64,000 bases of DNA from CAYFKJ01 sp964528595. GTDB lineage: Bacteria; Pseudomonadota; Alphaproteobacteria; UBA2966. A program made the translations under genes and the position numbers. The stretch is taken from the NCBI GenBank assembly GCA_964528595.1, contig CAZGTM010000015.1, positions 6,839 to 70,838 of the forward strand. Reading direction: 5' to 3'. Below are positions 52,746 through 61,309 of the stretch, piece by piece. The notes beneath the pieces are model-generated. The model made no database searches. It worked only from the letters and a program-made list of their open reading frames with translations, and was not told the origin of the DNA. Within the stretch, counting starts at the first letter, position 1, and every line of letters starts with the position of its first letter.

Positions 52746-53747
52746 TCAGCGGACGTTGAGGACGGACGTTTCGGAATTTCCCATCACGCCAAATGCAATA
52801 CTGCCGGTTAAAAATCGTTTCAACCGTCCCTTGCCAGAATCCGAGACGACGATGAGATCGTGATCCTTGCCGGCCTCCAGGATCGTCTCCATTGGGCGTC
52901 CGACACTGACCAGGGTTTCGGCAACCTCGATATTCATTTGCTCAAGCGTATGCTTGGCCAGTTGGACGGTGTCCTCGGCCTGAGACCGTTCCTCCATGTC
53001 CAGGGCGACGGACAACAGGGTGATGGGTATACCGCAGTGTTTAGCCAACACTGCGTCGCGGCGGACGGCTTCCATCGAATGGTCGGATCCGTCGGCGCAG
53101 ATCAGATGTCCTTTATCGCCGTGGTGCGGCCGAACGATCATGGCCGAACAGGGCGACAGCATGGTGACCTTCTGGACGACGCCGGCATTGACAAACGAGC
53201 TGAGTTCGCCTTTCCAGCGGCTAGGCCGGCCCATGATCATCAAATTGTAGGGCCCCAGTTCGTACTGATCGAGGATGCCGCTGGCGGCATCGGGGGCGAC
53301 CTTGAGCTTGAGGACGATACTCTTACCGTTTTCGCTGCGGTATTCTGTTTTGGTATCGCCCAACGGATCCCCCCAAACCGCTCTCGTCGTCGTCGTGGCG
53401 TCCCAGCCGTCCAGCATCCCTTCCTCGTTGATGAGAATATCCAATCCCTTCTTGAGGTAACGGACGCCGGGCAACTCGAGGCCCCAATCCAACATGTTTT
53501 CACGGGCAACCCGGACTTGTAAGCCGCCGGTTCGCAGTCCCTGATCGATGGGGCGGACGTGACACAGAATTATGTCGCACTCGTCGCTGTTGCCGATCTC
53601 CGCCGCATAGCGCAGGCATTCGTAGGATTCATCCGAGCCGTCAATGCAGACCAGGATGCGGAAGCGATGGCTACGCCATTCGGCCAGTCCGTCCAGTTCC
53701 TGCCGGCTCGGTTCGGCTATGCGTTGGGATAGAAACTTGAAGGCCAT
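52746..53747 (-). CDS. tandem universal stress protein
   Basis: A 333-residue protein made of two UspA domains. The first opens RILVCIDGSDESYECLRYAAEI, and the second GHLICADGSDHSMEAVRRD. The second ends with the nucleotide-binding loop DLIVVSDSGKGRLKRFLTGSIA, a Gly-x-Gly spacing close to ATP-binding Usp proteins. A preceding GRPSRWKGELSSF occurs in the first. Such proteins bind ATP and modulate stress responses or transporters. I took the ATG at 53747, five bases after the transporter stop; the frame open to 54137 lies inside the transporter gene. Coupling to the transporter upstream is likely. Confidence 0.88.
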   Translation of the reverse strand: MAFKFLSQRIAEPSRQELDGLAEWRSHRFRILVCIDGSDESYECLRYAAEIGNSDECDIILCHVRPIDQGLRTGGLQVRVARENMLDWGLELPGVRYLKKGLDILINEEGMLDGWDATTTTRAVWGDPLGDTKTEYRSENGKSIVLKLKVAPDAASGILDQYELGPYNLMIMGRPSRWKGELSSFVNAGVVQKVTMLSPCSAMIVRPHHGDKGHLICADGSDHSMEAVRRDAVLAKHCGIPITLLSVALDMEERSQAEDTVQLAKHTLEQMNIEVAETLVSVGRPMETILEAGKDHDLIVVSDSGKGRLKRFLTGSIAFGVMGNSETSVLNVR

Positions 53748-53752
53748 TCCGA

Positions 53753-55297
53753 TCAATTTCCGTTCAACAACGGCCAGTAGAGCGAGGCGGCCAACAGCAT
53801 GACGGCAAGGGAGACGATCGTCATGCGGGTTCCGACAGTGAGAAAATCGGTCGTCTTCAGGTAACCCGAGGCATAGACGATGGTGGCGGCCGGGGTGCCG
53901 ACCACGGTCAAATAGGCGAATGCGGACGACACCGCGGTGATAAAGCCGATTATGATCGGATTCTCGCCTGCGACAGTGGCGACATTGAGCACAATCGGCC
54001 CCAGCACAGCCACGGCAGCGCCGTTCGACATGGTGTTGGTCACGCCGGTGGTCAGGGCCGATATCGCGATCCACAAACCGAAGCCCTCGTCGGCGCCGAT
54101 CGGCTCCATCAGGTGCAGGAACGAGCTGGCCACCCACTCAGCGGCGCCGGTTTCCTTCATTTCCACGCCCAGAGATATGGCCGCGGCGTAGAGCAACACC
54201 ACGCCCCAATTGACGCCCGAATTCAGATCCTCCCAGCGGACCAATCCGGCGATCAGAAACGCCGACGCGCCGAGCAGCGCGACCGTGCCCATGCCGATAT
54301 CGGCGGAAAGGAATATCCAGCCCCAAAGAATGGCAAAGAAGAACAAGATCGACACCCAGTCACCCGGCCTCATGGGCCCTTCTTCGTTCACCTGCGCGCG
54401 CAGCCTGACAACCGCGCGCGACAGGTCGCGGTGCTCGGGCCGGAAGGTAAACAGCAAGACCAGCGTGACCAACGGCAATTGCAGCAGAAACATCGGGTAG
54501 GCGTACATCATCCAGCGCAGGTAATCGATCAGGAAGCGGTGTGTTTCCGGGTTGGCCGGATCATAGAAAAATTCCTTCCAATATCCGATCATGATGGCGT
54601 TGCGGGCGCCGCCCGAGGGCGTCCCGATGCCGGCGACCGAGGCTCCGTAACAGATGGAAAAAAGCAGCACAGCGGCCAAATTACGTACCTGTTTGGGATC
54701 GTCGGACGTCAACGTTATCAAGAGGATGCCGACCGGCAGCATCATGGCGGCAACCGTGTGCTCGCCGATAAAGGACGCCAGCAACCCGGAAACCACCGAG
54801 ATGCCAAAACAGATCCGCGAAGTCTTGGTGCCGGTAAACCGCACCAGCAGCCAGGCGATGCGCTTGTCCAGCTTTTGCTTTACCACTGCCACCGCCAGCA
54901 TGAGCGACCCCATGATGAAAAGGACGGAATCGGTCATCAGACTCCTCGCCACCTTGGTCGAATCGATATCCAGCAGCAGGATCTGGCCGACAATGATCAA
55001 CAAGGCCACGGTGGGCAAGGGAACGGGTTCGGTAACAAACAAAATGGTCGCAACCACTGACATGGTGAGCACGATCTCACCCTCGCGGCTCAAGCCTTCC
55101 GGTAATGGCAAGGTCAGCATGAACGCGCCGAGCGCCATGGCGAAGAAAAACCAACGTTTTTCCCAGAAATAGTAAAGATTGAACTTGGTATGGATCAGCA
55201 GGACACGCTGGTATCCCCGCCGCCGCACCCGGACCAGCCAGGCGCCGGCCGCTGGATGAGCCCGCAGACTGTCCGTCACGAGACTGATATCAGTCAC
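53753..55297 (-). CDS. DASS/SLC13-type anion transporter
   Basis: A roughly 514-residue inner-membrane transporter of the divalent anion:Na+ symporter (DASS, IT superfamily) type, with about 11-12 hydrophobic segments. Family motifs are FVTEPVPLPTVALLIIVG near the start, GTPSGGARNAIMIGYWKEF, and the second Na+-site motif TTGVTNTMSNGAAVAVLGP. The first Na+-site motif, normally SNT-A-T-A-A-MLP, reads GEHTVAAMMLP here. The start is uncertain: GTG at 55297 follows GGAAGA, and TTG at 55321 is the longest option. The tandem universal-stress gene follows five bases later. Substrates may be dicarboxylates, sulfate or similar; none can be assigned. Confidence 0.83.
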   Translation of the reverse strand: MTDISLVTDSLRAHPAAGAWLVRVRRRGYQRVLLIHTKFNLYYFWEKRWFFFAMALGAFMLTLPLPEGLSREGEIVLTMSVVATILFVTEPVPLPTVALLIIVGQILLLDIDSTKVARSLMTDSVLFIMGSLMLAVAVVKQKLDKRIAWLLVRFTGTKTSRICFGISVVSGLLASFIGEHTVAAMMLPVGILLITLTSDDPKQVRNLAAVLLFSICYGASVAGIGTPSGGARNAIMIGYWKEFFYDPANPETHRFLIDYLRWMMYAYPMFLLQLPLVTLVLLFTFRPEHRDLSRAVVRLRAQVNEEGPMRPGDWVSILFFFAILWGWIFLSADIGMGTVALLGASAFLIAGLVRWEDLNSGVNWGVVLLYAAAISLGVEMKETGAAEWVASSFLHLMEPIGADEGFGLWIAISALTTGVTNTMSNGAAVAVLGPIVLNVATVAGENPIIIGFITAVSSAFAYLTVVGTPAATIVYASGYLKTTDFLTVGTRMTIVSLAVMLLAASLYWPLLNGN

Positions 55298-55517
55298 TCT
55301 TCCGCCCCAAACTTTGGCCAATTCCTCCAGGCCGTGGAGATTAGCCGAATGTTACCTTACAAACTCCTAATATACGAAATCGTACTGTAAATCGGAGCTT
55401 ATGGGTACCGCATCATTTACTAAACTTTGGCTCCGCATTTGAGGTGGTTTTGCCGCCAACTTCGGTAAAAATTATGAATTTGGAAAATATTGGCACGTCG
55501 TTTGCTGATTTCCCCAT

Positions 55518-56279
55518 ATGACCTTAGGAAATCGCATAAAAACCGCTCGCAAGCGTCTCAGTATGAGCCAGGCTGTCTTGGCCCGGCACATTCAGGTGGA
55601 TCAATCCAGTATCGCCTACTGGGAATCCGGACGCACTTCACCCAAATTTTCGCGTCTCGTAGCCCTTGCCGAAACCTTGTCGGTAACGCCCGAATGGCTG
55701 CAGTTCGGCGTCGAATCGCCCACTTCGGCGGAAAACATTCCAGTTGTGGCGAATATCGGCGGCGCGTCCGCTGATTCCGGCCAAAGGGCCAATGGAAATG
55801 GCGCGCAAATCGCCTTTGGCGTCAACGGAACGGATACCGAGACCATCGCGGTTACCGTGACGGGTGACGCGCTGGCGCCGGTCTACTTCGACGGCGATGT
55901 TTTGATCGGTTCACGCCATGGCCCGGAAAGCTTCCTGGAAGATTCGGCCTGCGATTGCGTCATTGGCCTGACCGATGGCCGCGCCCTTCTGGTGCGCAGT
56001 CCGGCCGGCCGGGGCGTGTCCAACAATCCGGCGGTTTCGCGTTCCGCCATCAAGTGGGTCATGACGGTTTCCTGGATTCGCCGGGGCCCGGCCCCGTCGG
56101 TTGCCGAGGTTGATACGGCAGCGCTCCAGTCACTCCCACTCGATCGTGCCGGGAGGTTTGCTGGTAATGTCGTAGACCACCCGGTTGATGCCGCGCACCT
56201 CGTTGACGATGCGGGCGGAAACCCGCCCAAGGAACTCGTGATCGAAGGGGTAGTAGTCGGCCGTCATGCCGTCGGTTGA
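55518..56279 (+). CDS. HTH (XRE) regulator with degenerate S24-like domain
   Basis: A 253-residue regulator. Residues 5-60 are a Cro/CI-type helix-turn-helix (NRIKTARKRLSMSQAVLARH, then QSSIAYWESGRTSP). Residues 75-188 resemble the LexA/CI C-terminal domain: VTVTGDALAPVYFDGDVLIG to TVSWIRRG. The catalytic Ser of GDSM is Ala118, and the Lys of the second motif is Arg160, so self-cleavage is not expected. The normal fold ends near residue 190; the last 65 residues read through antisense to the 3' end of guaA, overlapping it by 150 bases. No ribosome-binding site is clear before the ATG. Its operator is unknown; the divergent transporter gene is a natural candidate target. Confidence 0.75.
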   Translation: MTLGNRIKTARKRLSMSQAVLARHIQVDQSSIAYWESGRTSPKFSRLVALAETLSVTPEWLQFGVESPTSAENIPVVANIGGASADSGQRANGNGAQIAFGVNGTDTETIAVTVTGDALAPVYFDGDVLIGSRHGPESFLEDSACDCVIGLTDGRALLVRSPAGRGVSNNPAVSRSAIKWVMTVSWIRRGPAPSVAEVDTAALQSLPLDRAGRFAGNVVDHPVDAAHLVDDAGGNPPKELVIEGVVVGRHAVG

Positions 56280-57677
56280 CGTCACCGCCCGCAGCGCACA
56301 GACATAATCGTAAGAGCGTTCGTCACCCATCACGCCGACCGTGCGAACCGGCAGCAGCACGGCGAACGCCTGCCAGATGGCGTCGTACAGGCCGGCGTTC
56401 CTGATTTCCTCCAAATAGATCACGTCCGCCTTGCGCAGGATGTCGACTTTTTCCGGCGTTATTTCCCCCGGAATGCGAATGGCGAGACCAGGGCCCGGGA
56501 ACGGATGCCGGCCGATGAACTTGTCCGGCAGCCCAAGCTCGCGCCCGAGCTCCCGTACTTCGTCCTTGAATAGCTCCCGCAACGGTTCGACCAGTTCCAG
56601 GTTCATCCGTTCCGGCAGGCCGCCGACATTGTGGTGGGATTTGATGACCGCGCTGGGACCGCCGGCGAACGACACGCTCTCGATAACATCCGGATACAGC
56701 GTGCCTTGCGCGAGAAAATCCGCCCCGCCCAATTTGTTGGCTTCCTGCTCGAAAACGTCGATGAAGGTGTTGCCGATGATCTTGCGCTTTTTCTCCGGAT
56801 CCGAGACGCCGTCGAGCTTGCCGAGAAAATCGTCCGCCGCATCACGGTGGACCAGCGGGATGTTGTAGTGCTCGCGGAACATCTCGACGACTTCCTCGCT
56901 TTCGTTTGCTCGCATCACGCCGGTATCGACATAGATGCAGGTCAACTGGTCGCCGATGGCTTCGTGTAACAGCACCGCAACGACCGAGGAATCGACGCCG
57001 CCCGAGAGCCCGCAGATGACGCGGCCGTCGCCGACCTGTTCCCTGATTTTGGCGATCTCCGCCTCCCGGAAGGCCGACATGGTCCAGTCGCCCAGACACC
57101 CCGCGATGAGGTGGCTGAAATTATGCAGCAGTTTCCGGCCGTCCGGCGTGTGTACCACCTCGGGGTGGAACTGAACGGCGTAATACCGCTTCTCGTCGTT
57201 GGCGATGGCGGCGAACGGCGCGCCGTCACTGGTGGCGACCGTGCGGAAGCCCTCCGGCAGATCGATGACCCGGTCGCCGTGGCTCATCCAAACCTGTTCG
57301 CGGTCGCCTTCCCGCCAGACGCCGTCGAACAGGGCGCAATCATCAACCACGTCGACGAAGGCGCGGCCGAATTCCCGGTGATCGGCGGCTTCCACGTTGC
57401 CGCCCAGTTGCGCCACCATGGTCTGTTCGCCGTAGCAGATGCCAAGCACGGGCACGTCCATCTCGAACACCCGCTGTGGCGCGCGCGGCGTGCCGGTATC
57501 GAGCACCGAGGCCGGACCACCCGACAGGATGATGCCCTTGGGCGCATAGTCGTCGATGATCTCGGCCGACTTGTTGAAGGGAACGACCTCACAGTAGACA
57601 CCGCTTTCGCGGACACGCCGGGCGATCAATTGAGTGACTTGGGAACCAAAATCGATAATGAGAATACGGTCTGTCAT
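56130..57677 (-). CDS. guaA: GMP synthase (glutamine-hydrolysing)
   Basis: A 515-residue enzyme converting XMP to GMP. The class I glutaminase half has the nucleophile in VPVLGICYGEQTM, GAPFAAIAND, and QFHPEVVHT with the catalytic His and Glu. The synthetase half has the P-loop-like GLSGGVDSSVVAVLL, and the dimerisation domain ends KPPGTIEWE, the standard GuaA terminus. The convergent HTH gene reads into its last 150 bases. It is transcribed towards that gene and lies downstream of rsmB and guaB on the same strand. Confidence 0.95.
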   Translation of the reverse strand: MTDRILIIDFGSQVTQLIARRVRESGVYCEVVPFNKSAEIIDDYAPKGIILSGGPASVLDTGTPRAPQRVFEMDVPVLGICYGEQTMVAQLGGNVEAADHREFGRAFVDVVDDCALFDGVWREGDREQVWMSHGDRVIDLPEGFRTVATSDGAPFAAIANDEKRYYAVQFHPEVVHTPDGRKLLHNFSHLIAGCLGDWTMSAFREAEIAKIREQVGDGRVICGLSGGVDSSVVAVLLHEAIGDQLTCIYVDTGVMRANESEEVVEMFREHYNIPLVHRDAADDFLGKLDGVSDPEKKRKIIGNTFIDVFEQEANKLGGADFLAQGTLYPDVIESVSFAGGPSAVIKSHHNVGGLPERMNLELVEPLRELFKDEVRELGRELGLPDKFIGRHPFPGPGLAIRIPGEITPEKVDILRKADVIYLEEIRNAGLYDAIWQAFAVLLPVRTVGVMGDERSYDYVCALRAVTSTDGMTADYYPFDHEFLGRVSARIVNEVRGINRVVYDITSKPPGTIEWE

Positions 57678-57720
57678 GGCGCGAAATTTATCTTTCCTCT
57701 TTGGCGGGAGTCCAGCGGCT

Positions 57721-59016
57721 TCATGACCGGCGCTCCAGCACGGCGGTAAAAAATCCGTCGGTGCCGTTGGCGGCCGGCGTTAGTTTAAGAAAGTCCCCGG
57801 TACCCGGAATTTCGCCGGCGACGCCCTCGGGCCGGATGGTACTTGCGGGCACAACGGTGAAGTCGGGTTGTTCCCCCAGGAACCAGGCGATCTGCTCGTC
57901 ATTTTCCCGTTCAAGGATCGAACAGGTGGCGTAGACAAGCCGTCCGCCGGGCCGGACCATCCCGGCTGCCCGGGCGGTGATGGCGCGTTGACGTTTGATC
58001 TGGCGCTCGAGGGTTTCGGCGTCGAGCCGCCATTTGGTTTCCGGATTGCGCCGCCAGGTTCCCGTGCCGCTGCAGGGCAGGTCCAGAAGAACGCGGTCGA
58101 AGCGTTCCTGCCGGTCGGAAAATACGCTGGCGTCCGAAGCCGATATGCGGCGGGTCTGAATGTTTCGGGCCCCTGCCCGCTCGGCGCGTTCCCTGAGGCG
58201 TTCGAGCCGTCCGGCGTCGACGTCCCAGGCTTGGATCTGACCCTTGTTCTCCATTGCCGCCGCCAGGGCCAGCGTCTTGCCGCCGGCGCCGGCGCAAACG
58301 TCGGCGATCTGGTGATCGGGCCGGGCATCGACCAGCAGCGCCGCCAACTGGGCGGCCTCGTCCTGGACTTCCATCCAGCCCCCCCGGAAGGCTTTCGTGC
58401 CGGTAATGCGCCGGCGCCCCGTCAGGCGGACGCCGAGCGGCGAAAGCGGGCAGGCTTCCGCCTCGATATCTTCGGCAGCCAGCGCCGCCAGCACCCTTTT
58501 GCGGTCCGACTTCAAGGTGTTGACCCTGAGATCGACCGGCGCGCGCTCGTTCATGGCCGCCATTTCTTCGGCCAAACCGTCGCCGAACCGTTCCGCTAGG
58601 TCGGTTTCAAGCCACTTGGGGTAATTTCCCATGACGTCGGGCGGCATTTCGGGGTTATCTCCCCTATCTGCGTCGATCCCGTCGATCAAGGCCAGTTCCG
58701 CTTGCGTGAGCGGTGGGGGCCGGTGAACGCCACCGTCGAATGCCTGTTCGAATTGATCTTTGGTCCAACCGCTAATGAGCCCCAGAGCGGCAAGAACAAG
58801 CGCGCGGTTGCCTTGCAGGCCTTGCGTCCGCCAGGCCAGTTCGGCCCGCCGGCGCAGGACGGCATAAACGAGTTCGGAGATTTCCCGGCGGTCGCCGGAG
58901 CCGGCGAAGCGGCGGTCGCGGAACCAGCGGTCGACGAAGCGGTCGGCCGGCTTGGACGTGGCCGCAAGGGCGTCCAGGATCTCGATGGTCATGGCCGCCC
59001 GGGCCCCGGGTGTCAT
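57721..59016 (-). CDS. RsmB-type rRNA (cytosine-C5)-methyltransferase
   Basis: A 431-residue m5C RNA methyltransferase of the NOL1/NOP2/RsmB family, with an N-terminal NusB-like region (about 20-130). The SAM site is VCAGAGGKTLALAAAM. The two cysteines of the family are in LDLPCSGTGTW (motif IV) and VYATCSILERENDEQ (motif VI, the catalytic thiol). FGDGLAEEMAAMN and LRVNTLK are conserved. E. coli RsmB modifies C967 of 16S rRNA; the same target is likely but not certain for this branch. An internal ATG at 58992 is an alternative start. It follows guaB by 30 bases. Confidence 0.88.
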   Translation of the reverse strand: MTPGARAAMTIEILDALAATSKPADRFVDRWFRDRRFAGSGDRREISELVYAVLRRRAELAWRTQGLQGNRALVLAALGLISGWTKDQFEQAFDGGVHRPPPLTQAELALIDGIDADRGDNPEMPPDVMGNYPKWLETDLAERFGDGLAEEMAAMNERAPVDLRVNTLKSDRKRVLAALAAEDIEAEACPLSPLGVRLTGRRRITGTKAFRGGWMEVQDEAAQLAALLVDARPDHQIADVCAGAGGKTLALAAAMENKGQIQAWDVDAGRLERLRERAERAGARNIQTRRISASDASVFSDRQERFDRVLLDLPCSGTGTWRRNPETKWRLDAETLERQIKRQRAITARAAGMVRPGGRLVYATCSILERENDEQIAWFLGEQPDFTVVPASTIRPEGVAGEIPGTGDFLKLTPAANGTDGFFTAVLERRS

Positions 59017-59046
59017 CGCGGCCCCATCGTCATATCCGGCCGGCCC

Positions 59047-60510
59047 TTAGGACTGGCCGGGGTAGTTGGGCGATTCACGGGTGATCGTCACGTCATGAAC
59101 GTGGCTTTCACGCAATCCCGCCCCGGTGATGCGCCGGAAGCGGCAGTTTCGGTTCATCTCGGCGATGCTGGCGTTGCCGGTGTAACCCATGGCTGCCCGT
59201 AGGCCGCCCACCAACTGGTGCACGACGCCGCCGGTCGGGCCCTTGTAGGCGACCTGGCCCTCAATGCCTTCGGGCACCAGCTTTAAGGTGTCCTTGATGT
59301 CTTCCTGGAAATAGCGGTCGGCCGAGCCGCGCGCCATGGCGCCGACCGACCCCATGCCGCGATAAGCCTTGTAGGACCGGCCCTGGTAGAGGAAGACCTC
59401 GCCTGGCGCTTCGTCGGTGCCGGCCAGCAAGGAACCGATCATGGCGCAGTTGGCGCCGGCGGCGATGGCCTTGGCGAGATCGCCGGAAAACTTGATGCCG
59501 CCGTCGGCCACCACCGGCACGTCCTCGCCGCGGGCCGCTTCGGCCACCTCCATGATGGCGCTGAGCTGCGGCACGCCGACACCAGCGACGATGCGCGTCG
59601 TGCAGATCGAGCCCGGTCCGATGCCGACCTTCACACCGTCCGCCCCGGCCCCGATCAATGCCTTGGCGGCTTCGGGCGTGGCCACGTTGCCGGCCAGGAC
59701 CTGAACATAATTACTGGCTTTTTTGATGCGGCCGACGGCCTCGATGACGCGCTCGGAATGACCGTGGGCGGTGTCGACAACCACAAGATCGCAACCGGCT
59801 TCGACCAAGGCCTCGGCGCGCTCGAAACCGCTGTCGCCCACCGTCGTGGCGGCAGCCACCAGTAGGCGGCCCTGTTCATCCTTGCAGGCGTCGGGGTGCA
59901 GCGTCGCCTTTTCCATATCCTTGACGGTAACCAGCCCAACGCAGCGGTTCTGGTCGTCCACCACCAGCAGCTTTTCGATGCGGTGGTGGTGCAGCAGCCG
60001 CTTGGCTTCTTCGCCGTCGACGCCGTCCCTGACAGTCACGAGATTCTCGTGTGTCATCAATTCGCTGACGACCTGATCCATTTCGGTGGCGAAGCGCACG
60101 TCGCGGTTGGTGATGATGCCGACGAGTTTGCCGCTGCCTTCCTCGACCACCGGAATGCCGGAGATCTTGTGGCGCTGCATCAAGTCCAGCGCGTCGGCCA
60201 GCGTGCGGTTGGGTGAAATCGTCACGGGGTTCACCACCATGCCCGATTCGAACTTCTTGACCTTGTGGACTTCGGCGGCCTGCTGATCGATATCGAGGTT
60301 ACGGTGAATGACGCCCATGCCGCCGGCCTGCGCCATGGCGATGGCCATGTTCGCTTCGGTCACGGTGTCCATGGCCGAGGAGATCAGCGGAATATTTAGT
60401 TCGATGGATTTGGTCAGCCGGGTCCGAGTATCAACGTCGCCGGGCAGGACGGAAGAGGCCGCAGGCTGGAGGAGGACGTCGTCAAAGGTGAATGCCTCTT
60501 GGATTTCCAT
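59047..60510 (-). CDS. guaB: IMP dehydrogenase
   Basis: A 487-residue enzyme oxidising IMP to XMP with NAD, the branch point to guanine nucleotides. Visible are the start FTFDDVLLQPAASSVLP, the two CBS domains (about 90-210), the active-site loop GPGSICTTRIVAGVG with its Cys, and ADGGIKFSGDLAKAIAAGA. The flap GMGSVGAMARGSADRYFQ has the family Arg. It precedes rsmB and guaA on the same strand, so guaB and guaA bracket rsmB. The promoter presumably lies in the 100 bases before it, after a hairpin at 60591-60604. Confidence 0.96.
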   Translation of the reverse strand: MEIQEAFTFDDVLLQPAASSVLPGDVDTRTRLTKSIELNIPLISSAMDTVTEANMAIAMAQAGGMGVIHRNLDIDQQAAEVHKVKKFESGMVVNPVTISPNRTLADALDLMQRHKISGIPVVEEGSGKLVGIITNRDVRFATEMDQVVSELMTHENLVTVRDGVDGEEAKRLLHHHRIEKLLVVDDQNRCVGLVTVKDMEKATLHPDACKDEQGRLLVAAATTVGDSGFERAEALVEAGCDLVVVDTAHGHSERVIEAVGRIKKASNYVQVLAGNVATPEAAKALIGAGADGVKVGIGPGSICTTRIVAGVGVPQLSAIMEVAEAARGEDVPVVADGGIKFSGDLAKAIAAGANCAMIGSLLAGTDEAPGEVFLYQGRSYKAYRGMGSVGAMARGSADRYFQEDIKDTLKLVPEGIEGQVAYKGPTGGVVHQLVGGLRAAMGYTGNASIAEMNRNCRFRRITGAGLRESHVHDVTITRESPNYPGQS

Positions 60511-60590
60511 TGCTGCTCCCGTTCAAAGTGGCGCGCAATATGCCACGGTTGCCCGGCAATGGGTAGGGCCATTTTTCAGCGAAATTTCCA

Positions 60591-60604
60591 CCGCCGATCG
60601 GCGG
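60591..60604. terminator. palindromic hairpin between the transglutaminase gene and guaB
   Basis: CCGCCGATCGGCGG is fully self-complementary and sits six bases beyond the stop of the transglutaminase-like gene, on the minus strand. No good T-run follows, only GGAAATTTC. It may end the ppx-rlmE-transglutaminase transcript before guaB, but could equally be a protein-binding site. Confidence 0.3.
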
Positions 60605-60610
60605 CCGGAA

Positions 60611-61309
60611 TCAGCTTTCGGCTGCAGCCTCGGCGGCGAAATCACCCTGCAGATCGGTCTCGTTCATGACGTTGGGATAAAGCTTGGTGAACTCCTCGAC
60701 GATCATCTCGGCGGGGACGTCGAAGAACGTGCCGTGTTCATTGACGTACTCCATATGCCGTTTGCCTTCGGCATTGTTGGGATGGAAGATCGAATCGTTG
60801 CGGCCGTCGAAATCGAGCGGCAACACCTTGAACTTCTCACACAACGGCAAATCAAACACCGGCGTCATCTTGACCCACTTGCCCTCGAGGTAGAGCTCGA
60901 CGTAGCCGTGGTAGATGTAAAGGTCGGTTTCCAAGAGTTCCTGCAGGCGCTTGGAGCTGAGGTGGTTGCGTACGTCGGCGTAACCGACCCGGGCGGGTAT
61001 GCCCAAGCAGCGCGAAGCCGCCGCCATAAGAGCCGATTTGAGGATGCAAAATCCCCGGCCCCGCGAGAGGCAATAGGAAGCCTTGGGATTGATGGCGATG
61101 TCCGTGGTGGCGTAGGGATCGTACTTGATGCCGTCCCGCACTGCGTAATAGAGCTTTTCGGCCAATTCCATGTGGTCCGTCGCATCGCCGACGGTCTTCT
61201 TGGCGAAGGCGATGACCTCGGGATGGTCGCTGTCGATGTTGACGCCGGGGCTCAGATACCGCTCGGGATCGTCATGATCCAAATCGTTGTTGGACACCGC
61301 TTCACTCAT
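60611..61309 (-). CDS. transglutaminase-like (cysteine protease fold) protein
   Basis: A 232-residue cytosolic protein whose core matches the transglutaminase-like/papain-fold family. The putative triad is Cys88 in RGRGFCILKSALMAAASR, His134 in YIYHGYVELYLEGKW and Asp153 in KMTPVFDLPL. The N-terminal 30 residues are hydrophilic, with LSPGVNIDSDHPEVIAFAKK. It has no signal peptide and no partner suggesting a peptidoglycan role. It overlaps rlmE by eight bases, so it is probably coupled to it. The substrate is unknown. Confidence 0.82.
   Translation of the reverse strand: MSEAVSNNDLDHDDPERYLSPGVNIDSDHPEVIAFAKKTVGDATDHMELAEKLYYAVRDGIKYDPYATTDIAINPKASYCLSRGRGFCILKSALMAAASRCLGIPARVGYADVRNHLSSKRLQELLETDLYIYHGYVELYLEGKWVKMTPVFDLPLCEKFKVLPLDFDGRNDSIFHPNNAEGKRHMEYVNEHGTFFDVPAEMIVEEFTKLYPNVMNETDLQGDFAAEAAAES

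Noticed and set aside
55322..55517. Operator between the transporter gene and the HTH regulator gene
   Set aside because: The stretch is AT-rich, but I found no clear palindrome or repeated site to support a specific operator call.
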